Assembly: GCA_024400635.1 (NCBI GenBank)
Contig: JAKSMI010000010.1
Span: 1-55,942 of the forward strand
Direction of reading: 5' to 3'
From: Bacteroidales bacterium
GTDB taxonomy: Bacteria; Bacteroidota; Bacteroidia; Bacteroidales; WCHB1-69
Length of the DNA: 55,942 nucleotides
The notes under the pieces are model-generated. The model saw only the letters and a program-made list of their open reading frames with translations, made no database searches and had not been told where the DNA came from. Positions 49,218 through 55,942 of this stretch are shown here, one piece after another. Position 1 is the first letter of the stretch, and every line of letters begins with the position of its first letter. Position numbers and translations under genes: made by a program.

Positions 49218-49661
49218 ATGAAGAACTACTCCTTCTCAAATCTCACCGTCAGGCCTTTCCCGACAATCGCAGACCTGAATAATCCCTGGATATTCGGAGG
49301 TGTTCAGGTTCTCATCAATGTCTCCGGCCACGAATACCACAAGGATGTTCTCAAAGCGATAGAGTCAAAAGGAATTCGTTGGTATCATTTCCCTTTAGTG
49401 GAGGAGGGTCCTGATATGGGATTGGAGAATATTCTGGCAGCTGTGCGTGAACTTATGAAGGCTGATGCTGCTGGAGAGAAGGTCATACTGCATTGTTCTT
49501 TCGGCAACAATCGCAGCCGGACGGTTGCAGAGGCTTTCCATTTCAAGAAGATGGGATTTCATCTGGAGGATGAATACAAGGGATATCCAAATCATCTGGC
49601 GTATAACTGTGGCGAAAGGCATTTGCCTCCTTTGAACGACATAGAGCAACTTTTACGATGA
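49218..49661 (+). CDS. CX5R protein phosphatase (dual-specificity/tyrosine type)
   Basis: A 147-residue protein with the signature VILHCSFGNNRSRTVAEAF (Cys-SFGNN-Arg, the CX5R phosphatase loop) and an upstream WYHFPLVEEGPDMG segment in the general-acid loop position. Dual-specificity-type phosphatases of this size dephosphorylate proteins or other phospho-compounds. It overlaps the next gene by 4 bp (ATGA). Confidence 0.8.
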   Translation: MKNYSFSNLTVRPFPTIADLNNPWIFGGVQVLINVSGHEYHKDVLKAIESKGIRWYHFPLVEEGPDMGLENILAAVRELMKADAAGEKVILHCSFGNNRSRTVAEAFHFKKMGFHLEDEYKGYPNHLAYNCGERHLPPLNDIEQLLR

Positions 49662-50038
49662 AAAAGAAAAAATACTACGGAAGCAAGAAACTGTTTCTAA
49701 CATTTTCCAGCGAGGACACGCTGTCATATTCAACCATTATTGAGAATATAATGGTGATGCTATATCTTGATGAAGCCGATGACATGCTCTCATACAAGGA
49801 CGCCAAAGAAGCATTGAATGAACTGTCCCGTGACGATTATGATGAACTTTATTCAACTGCTGTTTCTTTTTATTCGGACTGGGATACTCAGAGATATATG
49901 GATAGATATGGTATTTGTGAAGGAATGAGACTTGAAGTTTTGGACGACGAGGATGCTGAAGGATTTCTGGATGATGTCGAGTCACTTTCCTGGAATGGAT
50001 TCATTGCTTGGGAACTTCCCGAATCCGGTTGGGAATAA
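49658..50038 (+). CDS. Unknown acidic 126-aa protein
   Basis: Starts with a lysine-rich segment (MKKKKYYGSKKLFLTF) and becomes strongly acidic (LDDEDAEGFLDDVESL). It overlaps the phosphatase stop by 4 bp. No known motif; soluble. The mixture of basic head and acidic body recalls small modulator or antirestriction-like proteins but this is only a composition argument. Confidence 0.65.
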   Translation: MKKKKYYGSKKLFLTFSSEDTLSYSTIIENIMVMLYLDEADDMLSYKDAKEALNELSRDDYDELYSTAVSFYSDWDTQRYMDRYGICEGMRLEVLDDEDAEGFLDDVESLSWNGFIAWELPESGWE

Positions 50039-50063
50039 AATTCGGCGCGAAAAAGTTTAAGCG

Positions 50064-50279
50064 ATGAGATATCTTTCAAACGAGGCAATACGTGATGAAA
50101 TCCTTGAAGGGATGCATTCACAAGACATTGACGAAACTGAATTAGCAATAAGGCTTGACACTTCCGTTGAAAGTATCCACGAGATGCTATCACATGGGTA
50201 TAACTATTCTGTAGAGGAAATCCAGACGGTTCTGGGGGAACTTGATCTTAGCTTGCGTTTTGAAGTCGCCCCATTCTAA
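50064..50279 (+). CDS. XRE-like HTH protein (71 aa)
   Basis: A small protein with helix-turn-helix character in LSNEAIRDEILEGMHSQDIDETELAIRLDTSVESIHEML, then a second helix pair. It starts 25 nt after the previous stop. Helix-turn-helix antitoxins and regulators have this size. No toxin neighbour is obvious. Confidence 0.7.
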   Translation: MRYLSNEAIRDEILEGMHSQDIDETELAIRLDTSVESIHEMLSHGYNYSVEEIQTVLGELDLSLRFEVAPF

Positions 50280-50404
50280 AACTTAGGTGAAAAAGAAATA
50301 ATAACTCGTAAAGCATCGCGAGCCCTCACTAGGAGGCGCCAACCGAGCAGGGATGCCACGGTGGCAAAATGATGCGGATTATCAATATCAAAACAACATC
50401 CATT

Positions 50405-50740
50405 ATGAGTAAACTTACACTCAAAGACGAAGAGATATTCTTCGGTTTCATTCACGCTGACGGAAGTCGCGAGGGATTCATCAAGAATCAGCCCACAGTT
50501 GAACAGTTGCAGAAAGTCTGGGAATTGAGCCCGGAACTGTTCACCGGCACTTGTGGATGTGGAGAAACGAATTTCGTTTTCGGCCACGTCGTAAAAGTGA
50601 ATGCGCTTATCCCCACTCAGGTAGAAACTAGCTGTGTGGAATTCATTTGTCCCGTCTGCGGGAAAAGAACAAAGCTGGGAGCGAATTACCAACTCGCACA
50701 GTGTCGGATTGCTTTCTTGAAAAAATTCAGAAAAATTTGA
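50405..50740 (+). CDS. Zinc-finger protein (111 aa)
   Basis: ATG at 50405 (MSKLTLKDEEIFFGFIHADG). Two CxC/CxxC pairs, TGTCGCGETN and FICPVCGKRTKL, should bind zinc. No catalytic motif. The gap 50280-50404 upstream holds no gene. It ends just before the promoter at 50743. Confidence 0.65.
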   Translation: MSKLTLKDEEIFFGFIHADGSREGFIKNQPTVEQLQKVWELSPELFTGTCGCGETNFVFGHVVKVNALIPTQVETSCVEFICPVCGKRTKLGANYQLAQCRIAFLKKFRKI

Positions 50741-50742
50741 GC

Positions 50743-50776
50743 TGTCAGAAGCTGACAAAACTGCACCGTACCTTTG
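50743..50776 (+). promoter_or_regulatory. Promoter with TGTCA-N5-TGACA palindrome, twin of 47089-47122
   Basis: TGTCA-GAAGC-TGACA (50743-50757), then TACCTTTG (50769-50776), 18 nt on. The sequence GAGCTGTCAG...TGACAAAA...GC-ACCGTA is shared with the promoter at 47089. ATG at 50797 follows 20 nt later. Confidence 0.6.
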
Positions 50777-50796
50777 TGACATAAAATTACAGAGGT

Positions 50797-51030
50797 ATGG
50801 ATAAATCTTATTTTGGCGAGTTGAAGAACGACCTTGAACAGCTACGGAAAATACGCGCTAGCATTGAAAATGTACGTTCAATTAAGGAGAAAACTCACGA
50901 AAACCTTGAAGCGATGGGAGATGAGTTTGATGAGTGTTTTGACCTTGAAGACCAGATTACTTCTCTAGAGGGCATAGTTGATGACCTGGACTCTGCCATT
51001 GACGAACTTGAACTTGTTATTGAAGCATAG
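50797..51030 (+). CDS. Unknown 77-aa coiled-coil protein
   Basis: Starts MDKSYFGELKNDLEQLRKIRASIENV. Nearly the whole length is a heptad-patterned, acidic helix (DLEDQITSLEGIVDDLDSAIDELEL). It may dimerise as a coiled coil. The function is unknown. Confidence 0.7.
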   Translation: MDKSYFGELKNDLEQLRKIRASIENVRSIKEKTHENLEAMGDEFDECFDLEDQITSLEGIVDDLDSAIDELELVIEA

Positions 51031-51036
51031 CGACAT

Positions 51037-51105
51037 ATGGAATACTGGGAGTTTTATAATGGTGGCGACACCGACAATGACGACTTATATGACAGTAATG
51101 ACTGA
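51037..51105 (+). CDS. Very small 22-aa ORF (MEYWEFYNGGDTDNDDLYDSND)
   Basis: ATG at 51037 begins 6 nt after the previous stop, and its TGA at 51103-51105 overlaps the start of the next gene at 51098. The acidic composition is distinct from the frames on either side. It may be a leader peptide that couples translation to the next gene, or simply chance. Confidence 0.35.
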   Translation: MEYWEFYNGGDTDNDDLYDSND

Positions 51106-51403
51106 TGAAGTGATTCGCTTGATGGAGGAAGACCGGAAGCGGCGACTCACAAGAGTTCGCAATGCTCTTGGCTTCAAAAAAGGAGACGGGAGATATGTCC
51201 GCTATAAAGGGCCTTACATATTCCCGAATGGTAAAGGATACTATGTTTTTACCATTTTCGACCCAGCACTGAAAGGCTGTCATACAGGTTTGACCCATTA
51301 CGCCCTTCTGGACATAAGGAACGAGAAAACCTGCCGTCAGGCAACAGCAGATGAATGTCTGGATGTTATGATGCACAGGGTACAACAACTTTACATTGAC
51401 TGA
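51098..51403 (+). CDS. Unknown 101-aa protein
   Basis: The best start is ATG 51098 (MTDEVIRLMEEDRKRRL), overlapping the stop of the 22-aa frame; an earlier ATG would run antagonistically through it. The C-terminal part (GLTHYALLDIRNEKTCRQATADECLDVMMHRV) appears structured. No family recognised. Stop overlaps the next start (TGATG). Confidence 0.6.
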   Translation: MTDEVIRLMEEDRKRRLTRVRNALGFKKGDGRYVRYKGPYIFPNGKGYYVFTIFDPALKGCHTGLTHYALLDIRNEKTCRQATADECLDVMMHRVQQLYID

Positions 51404-51648
51404 TGCCTATGGATACCTACAAAGTCTTCCGTAAATTCCTTCGCGACAACGATTGCGAGCAGCAATTTGATGCTGCCTTCTATGAGCAGTGCGGAGCCAA
51501 TGTGCTCGATAAGACCTTAGCGGATATCCTCGTGATTGACGAAGGGTTCTTCGGGAGAGTTTTCCGATGGGATTTCACGCCTCAGGGACGTGAATACTGG
51601 AAAGAAATCGATATGAAATGGTTCAAGCTAATGGTTAAGCGAAAGTAG
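51403..51648 (+). CDS. Unknown 81-aa protein
   Basis: ATG at 51403 overlaps the previous stop. It begins MPMDTYKVFRKFLRDNDCEQQFDAAFYEQCG and is small, mixed alpha/beta and soluble. It is the last gene before a hairpin at 51661. No known motif. Confidence 0.65.
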   Translation: MPMDTYKVFRKFLRDNDCEQQFDAAFYEQCGANVLDKTLADILVIDEGFFGRVFRWDFTPQGREYWKEIDMKWFKLMVKRK

Positions 51649-51660
51649 GTATTATGCGAA

Positions 51661-51686
51661 CGGGCAGGCTCAATAGGGCCTGCCCG
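51661..51686 (+). terminator. GC-rich hairpin after the accessory gene run
   Basis: CGGGCAGGC (51661-51669) pairs with GCCTGCCCG (51678-51686). It lies 13 nt after the last stop. The sequence behind is CCGCCATTATAG, not a T-run, so termination efficiency is uncertain. Confidence 0.55.
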
Positions 51687-51735
51687 CCGCCATTATAGTT
51701 GCCTATAATAGTAATCCCTGCTTTCTAGGTACTCG

Positions 51736-51844
51736 CCGTTCCAGCACTACCACATGCTACCCCAACGGGCGCCCATACTCACAGTGATATGAGTGGACGC
51801 TCGCTGGGCCTTGGTGTTTTATCAGAGTGGTAGTTCGGAAACGG
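51736..51844 (+). ncRNA. Possible structured RNA in a gene-free stretch
   Basis: The 372-bp gap 51649-52020 has no gene. CCGTTCCAGCACTACCAC (51736-51753) pairs imperfectly with GTGGTAGTTCGGAAACGG (51827-51844), and an inner hairpin ACTCA/TGAGT (about 51777-51794) sits between. The long imperfect stem resembles a 6S-like or other small RNA. Identity is not established. Confidence 0.3.
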
Positions 51845-52020
51845 AGCCCAACGATGTTATTTTAATCGAATTACTTGCGATTGCGAAAGCAAATTTAACG
51901 AAAATTTTTGAGCCGACAATATGGACCACATTATAGGACACATGACTAACAACGTTGTAACCCCTTTCCGCGCGCGGAGAAAAACCAAATTCAAAACATT
52001 AATCAAATTCAAATCAAAAG

Positions 52021-52233
52021 ATGGAATGTAAAGTTTTTCCTCGCGAGCAGGCACAACAGATTTGTGCGGCTCTCTATGACCTCATCATCAAAACAGCATC
52101 GCTCGATTCTGCCAACAAGAGTTGGGATGATATCGTCCAGTTCCTCAATGAAGCCGGGATACCGGTATCCGAGAAGATGGATGCAGAGATGAGAGAAGTC
52201 GAAAACAACCTCAAGGCCCTGGGTCTTGAATAG
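52021..52233 (+). CDS. Unknown 70-aa protein
   Basis: Starts MECKVFPREQAQQICAALYDLI at ATG 52021. It is short, helical and acidic toward the end (DAEMREVENNLKALGLE). No family recognised. A hairpin-like inverted repeat GTCCGG-GC-CCGGAC-type (52245-52258) follows the stop, which supports a small real gene. Confidence 0.55.
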   Translation: MECKVFPREQAQQICAALYDLIIKTASLDSANKSWDDIVQFLNEAGIPVSEKMDAEMREVENNLKALGLE

Positions 52234-52548
52234 CCACTAAATTTGTCCGGGCCCGGACTCATCAAAAGATATTTTTTGTATATTTGTGTTGTCACATGAC
52301 GGAAGGATTCTCCTTCTGATCCGGCTATCAAATTTACATTATCACCCTTTGGGTACTTTGTGTTGTGTTATGTTCAGATTGTTGAGAGGCATATTCCGTC
52401 TGATGCTGTTCTTCGCGTTTCAGGAGAACAGTTTGTAAGCAGATGCCACATACAATGAAAATAGCGGAGACCTTCCCAGGCGTCCGCTACCATTGTTTAA
52501 CTTAAACTTAACCTTTATGAAAAAAACCTTTAGAATGCCGTTACACGG
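52234..52548. other. 315-bp gap between the small gene and the fimbrial operon
   Basis: A palindrome GTCCGGGCCCGGAC (52245-52258) could be a terminator. TTTTTTGTATATTTG near 52270 resembles a promoter. An AGCGGA/TCCGCT hairpin lies at about 52463-52487. No gene could be supported; a short frame at about 52518 (MKKTFRMPLHGYIFT) runs antisense into the fimbrial gene. Confidence 0.4.
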
Positions 52549-53316
52549 CTATATTTTTACATCCAGAAGAATCGTGTCGCGCCATCCGCTGATGAGGACT
52601 TGCACCTGCGACTCCCTGAACCTGATGTCAAGACTGATGTCGGCAAGGTCTTCGGCATTCCAGTCGAAACCGGACTGAATTATGAAATCGCCAAGGGCTA
52701 CTTCATCCACTTTCTTGCCTTCATCATACAGTTCAATTTTAAGCGATGAATCCGACTGTCTTGGTACTCTGAATTCATATTCGTTGTCTCCGATGCGCCC
52801 CGGTGAATAATAGAACCTGCCCTTTGCTCCGGAAAGGTCCCGAAGGTCCCATCCGGCAACATCGGAAGCAATCATCACTTCATAAGGATATATCTTCTGA
52901 CCTTCGGGAATCTGCATTGTCAGGTGAACGGTTGCAAACTGCTTGTGTAATGTGACCACATCTGTCACGGTTTCGCAGTTGGTGTTCAGTCTTGCACAGT
53001 GGGCATACAAGCTGTCCGCCTGACTGCCTTCCGGAATCAGAAGGTTTGTAGGGTTCATAATATCATTGTTCTTCCCGAGGGCAGTGACATACACTTCACC
53101 TCTTGGTACTGTGACCTCATAGAAGTCCGGATAGTCTGATGGAGAAACAGGGCCACGGAACAAAAGTTCGTCTTTCCAGCCGGAAAGGACTACGGACTTT
53201 TCGGGAACATTCGAAAGGTCCACCTCCAGCCAGCAGGGGCAGGGAGTCCTGTCCTCCTTCACAAAGCAGGATGTCAGCGACAATCCTGCAATCAGCATTA
53301 ATAGAATCCGTTTCAT
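52549..53316 (-). CDS. FimB/Mfa2-family fimbrial lipoprotein
   Basis: A 255-residue lipoprotein with signal peptide and lipobox (MKRILLMLIAGLSLTSCFVKED, Cys17). The sequence DRTPCPCWLEVDLSNVP is typical of FimB/Mfa2 anchors, which tether and terminate minor fimbriae at the outer membrane. It is the last gene of the leftward operon and overlaps the fimbrillin-like gene upstream by 4 bp. Confidence 0.88.
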   Translation of the reverse strand: MKRILLMLIAGLSLTSCFVKEDRTPCPCWLEVDLSNVPEKSVVLSGWKDELLFRGPVSPSDYPDFYEVTVPRGEVYVTALGKNNDIMNPTNLLIPEGSQADSLYAHCARLNTNCETVTDVVTLHKQFATVHLTMQIPEGQKIYPYEVMIASDVAGWDLRDLSGAKGRFYYSPGRIGDNEYEFRVPRQSDSSLKIELYDEGKKVDEVALGDFIIQSGFDWNAEDLADISLDIRFRESQVQVLISGWRDTILLDVKI

Positions 53317-54641
53317 CTTTCAGAGTAAACTTCAGTTCCACTTTCCTTGTAGCCGATATCGATGTTGTTGATTTCCACATTGCCCCATTCATCAATCATC
53401 GGAGCCGTTGATTTAACGGTATATCTTTGAACATACTTATTGGAATATATGGAACCCAAGCCGCGAAGCGTGATGTTGTGAACCTTGTATATTGTATTCG
53501 GGCACAATCCCATCATTCTGATGATATAGAAATTTGTTTCACCATTGATTTCCACCTCCAGAACAAGTTTCTGTGTATTGTCCTGACTGCTCCAATCGCC
53601 GTACAGATACGCATAGGAATTGCGGTCAAGATTATACGTGTAGAATTGCTTATTCAGGCTGTAGGTGTGTGAAACTGCCCCAGCTGAAGAAGCAAGAACT
53701 CCTTCGTCTGAAGGGATACGCTGGCAAGTTGACTCAAGCATATCACCGGTCACATCTATATTGAGCACACCGGCATCCAGAAGCCGATTGTCGTTCAACA
53801 CATAGTGATAGTCATTTGCCAATACCCCTGTTGCCCCGTAAGCACCAATGTTGAATGTCGTGGTAAAATCAACCCAAGAGTTTTCACTTAGGTCGTTGAA
53901 ATCGATATGCCCGCTGGTTAGCCCTCCGAAGCCCGGAGAACTTGTCCAACCGACACCTACGCCATAAACATCCTGATGGGAATCGGAGGTTACATCTGTC
54001 ATAACCTCGTGCAGAGGGCGAAGTACATTGGTGACACCGGTGAGCGCAACAGTCTTCAGCTTTACATCGCAGTTCATCAGGTTAAGGTCATCGAAGTTCG
54101 CTGTGATTTTCTCAATCTCTATTCTGGTGATATACCTGCGCAAGGTAATCTCCCTCGTCTCACTTTTTGAAAAGGTCGCGCCATTGACCCCGCCCATCAA
54201 TGATTTGTGAGAACGGAAGAGTCCGGTTTGCAAGGGAAGGATTCCGATTTTACAGTTACCAATCTCTTCCCCGTCCAGCGTTGCGAAATAGTTCATTGAC
54301 GCTTCATCGAAGTTTGCCAATACAAGGAAAGAGTGTGAGTTGTTCTTCGAATCGTATGAAGTGTACTCGATTGTCGAGATGTCGATTCCGTTTGGATCTG
54401 TCCATACCTTATGCGCAAGCAACTCGCCCGTGCTCTTGCGATATTCAAACAAGTCGAGCCTTTCAATCTTGTCATCGTCTCCAGTGCCAATGGCTTCAGC
54501 CTTTGTTTCTACCACAACGGCAGGCTCCACTTTGAATGTGAATGAAACCTTATTCTCTTTATTGCCTACAATGTCCAAATTGTCCTTATTGCAGGATGCA
54601 ACGGCCAAAGCCAATGCAAGTATTGATATTATCTTTCTCAT
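53313..54641 (-). CDS. Fimbrillin-like lipoprotein
   Basis: A 442-residue protein with a lipoprotein signal (MRKIISILALALAVASCNKDN). The segments IERLDLFEYRKSTGELLAH, SFLVLANFDE and EITLRRYITRIEIEKITANF mark the FimA/Mfa1-related superfamily with donor-strand-type beta sandwich. It starts 12 nt after the next gene upstream and is coupled to the FimB/Mfa2-like gene. Probably a fimbrial structural or tip subunit, exported as a lipoprotein. Confidence 0.82.
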   Translation of the reverse strand: MRKIISILALALAVASCNKDNLDIVGNKENKVSFTFKVEPAVVVETKAEAIGTGDDDKIERLDLFEYRKSTGELLAHKVWTDPNGIDISTIEYTSYDSKNNSHSFLVLANFDEASMNYFATLDGEEIGNCKIGILPLQTGLFRSHKSLMGGVNGATFSKSETREITLRRYITRIEIEKITANFDDLNLMNCDVKLKTVALTGVTNVLRPLHEVMTDVTSDSHQDVYGVGVGWTSSPGFGGLTSGHIDFNDLSENSWVDFTTTFNIGAYGATGVLANDYHYVLNDNRLLDAGVLNIDVTGDMLESTCQRIPSDEGVLASSAGAVSHTYSLNKQFYTYNLDRNSYAYLYGDWSSQDNTQKLVLEVEINGETNFYIIRMMGLCPNTIYKVHNITLRGLGSIYSNKYVQRYTVKSTAPMIDEWGNVEINNIDIGYKESGTEVYSER

Positions 54642-54653
54642 AATCGTTCCTCC

Positions 54654-55942
54654 TTATTCATCGTATAATTCGACAGGCTCTCCGGTAAGAGGATCTACAC
54701 CTACGTTTACATTGCTCACATCCACAACGTCCCACGGTTGAATTGTAACTGTAAAATCACAGCGGTACTTCTTTTCAATGAAATTGGCGTACTTCGAACC
54801 GGTGTTGCGTATCGTCACTTTCTCTATGTTATAGACCATATTGGGCTGTAAATCTTTCAGTTGGATAGGATAAAACCAGACCTCATCGTCTATAAGAAGT
54901 TCTATTACCAATTTGACAGACTCCGCCTGATTCTTGAAGTCACAAGGCAATGTTTCAGGCCAGCCACCGGACCAGAAATAGGTATAGAAGCATTTGTTAA
55001 CGTCAAAAGTATGCACTTGTGTATCATCTCCTGAAGGCACAATCAAACCTCCACCGGATTCGGTATCATACTGTTGAACCAGTGCTTCCTTGAATATGCC
55101 CTCGGCATCAATAACGAGGTCTTCAGCATCGTTTTTGTAATTACGGTTGAACAGATGCGGAAAATCGCCATTCAACTTGCCGGGGCCGCTCATCTGGATA
55201 GGAGAATCATATTCGATACTGCTATGGCTTCTGCTATATGAACAACCTCTCTCAACTCCGCCAAAAGCACCGTAGAGAGTACTGGTGAGATAACCGAAAG
55301 TTCCATAATCACTGCCCAAGTAGGAAATTTCGGGATAGTTTATCGGGATAAAGTAATTCGTCGAGTTGATAATGGCAATGGTTCTAACCTTTACTTCTTT
55401 CCCGACAAGAGAAGTATCGCTGAAATCAACCGCAATCTGTTTGAAATTCAATCTTGTCATTAATCTCCTCAAGACAATTTCCTTCGTTCCGCTCCCATAT
55501 GAAGAATGGCTATACGAGCTTGATCCAATCATAGGAATCCTGTCAAAAGCAAAATTTCCGGCTGATAATATGATTGAGCAGTCTTTTTGATACAGTTGCC
55601 TCAGGGTCTTACCCTCAAAATGTTTTGCCGTATCTTCATCGAGATTTGCCAATGCCAAGACGCCGGAATATTCATTCAGTATGGCTTTTACCGTATGTGT
55701 GATGGCTTCACCTGCCTGCGGAAAGTATGTTACGTGTTCATCAGGTTTTGTTCCATCCTCATAGAAAATATACAAATCAAGACGTTTTACGACATCGTCA
55801 ATCCCAATGTCTGAAATTGCATTGGCCTTTGTCTGGGTGGCATCAGCCACTCGGAATGTGTATGTCACAGTACTCTCGCCATCTTCATTGGCGGGTACCT
55901 TTTCCATCTGCTCCTTATTGCAGGATGTCCAAAGAAGCCCGG
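54654..55942 (-). CDS. Fimbrillin-like lipoprotein, 5' end beyond the window
   Basis: The frame is open to the right edge. The visible N-terminus reads GLLWTSCNKEQMEKVP, with a lipobox Cys, so the signal peptide start lies outside. It is paralogous to the next gene: VKRLDLYIFYEDGT, GVLALANLDED, IVLRRLMTRLNFKQIAVDF. It is the first visible gene of the fimbrial operon. Confidence 0.8.
   Translation of the reverse strand, partial: GLLWTSCNKEQMEKVPANEDGESTVTYTFRVADATQTKANAISDIGIDDVVKRLDLYIFYEDGTKPDEHVTYFPQAGEAITHTVKAILNEYSGVLALANLDEDTAKHFEGKTLRQLYQKDCSIILSAGNFAFDRIPMIGSSSYSHSSYGSGTKEIVLRRLMTRLNFKQIAVDFSDTSLVGKEVKVRTIAIINSTNYFIPINYPEISYLGSDYGTFGYLTSTLYGAFGGVERGCSYSRSHSSIEYDSPIQMSGPGKLNGDFPHLFNRNYKNDAEDLVIDAEGIFKEALVQQYDTESGGGLIVPSGDDTQVHTFDVNKCFYTYFWSGGWPETLPCDFKNQAESVKLVIELLIDDEVWFYPIQLKDLQPNMVYNIEKVTIRNTGSKYANFIEKKYRCDFTVTIQPWDVVDVSNVNVGVDPLTGEPVELYDE

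Noticed and set aside
52493..52678. Short rightward frame MKKTFRMPLHGYIFT at the fimbrial operon end
   Set aside because: It starts like an exported protein but runs antisense inside the FimB/Mfa2-like gene with no hydrophobic signal core.

Overview
The window looks like a Bacteroidales chromosome. The reasons are promoters of the Bacteroidetes type (a TTTG box about 18 nt before TAnnTTTG), FimB/Mfa2-type fimbrial lipoproteins, a Bacteroidales-style mobilizable element (DUF6371, DUF3987, MobA/MobC and a tyrosine integrase) and little use of Shine-Dalgarno sequences. No rRNA, tRNA or CRISPR array was seen.

Region 1 (1-1053) holds the end of a gene, a strong stem-loop, a YccF-type membrane protein and an XRE regulator. 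Its last ~120 bp resemble the right end of the neighbouring mobile element at identical spacing, so it may be the edge of another, related element.

Region 2 (1054-22411) is an integrative mobilizable element of about 21.4 kb bounded by a perfect 24-bp direct repeat. From right to left it carries the integrase, a proline-repeat membrane protein, an AAA_14/DUF4143 ATPase preceded by three 32-bp-period repeats, an excisionase-like HTH protein, DUF3987 and DUF6371 replication-type proteins, MobC, a relaxase and a coiled-coil membrane protein. Its cargo (12945 to 1266, all leftward) is a tightly packed nine-gene set: XRE regulator, large radical SAM protein, PLD-SF2 helicase fusion, a 51-aa protein, a DndD-like ATPase, a DndE-like protein, then a metallophosphoesterase, an ORC/CDC6-like AAA ATPase and an unknown protein. 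This reads as one or two anti-phage or DNA-modification systems that I cannot match to a named system.

Region 3 (about 22.8-44.0 kb) is a second island without a visible integrase. It contains (a) a leftward operon of an AAA+ ATPase, a 105-aa protein, a ParE-like type II topoisomerase B subunit without ParC, and a tandem zinc-finger protein; (b) a rightward operon of a 1376-aa SNF2 ATPase, an unknown protein and a RavA/ViaA-like MoxR-VWA pair; (c) a further unit with a repeat protein, a soluble FtsK-like translocase and two small proteins; (d) an orphan ClpP divergent from (e) a complete retron (msr-msd RNA, reverse transcriptase, a 205-aa protein and a PLD nuclease); (f) a leftward operon of an unknown protein, a DEDDh exonuclease and a YgjP-like metallopeptidase; and (g) a WYL regulator. 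Seven promoters across this island share a TGACA-N5-TGTCA-like element overlapping the -33 box, which suggests one regulon, most simply controlled by the WYL protein. The island ends at a 5'-truncated low-molecular-weight phosphatase gene.

Region 4 (44.0-51.7 kb) holds housekeeping repair genes (an MsrC-MsrA fusion and dtd), a TonB-like protein and a run of small accessory genes (cysteine peptidase-like, ADP-ribosylglycohydrolase-like, second exonuclease, CX5R phosphatase, HTH and short hypotheticals).

Region 5 (52.5 kb to the end) is a leftward fimbrial operon: two paralogous fimbrillin-like lipoproteins and a FimB/Mfa2-family protein.
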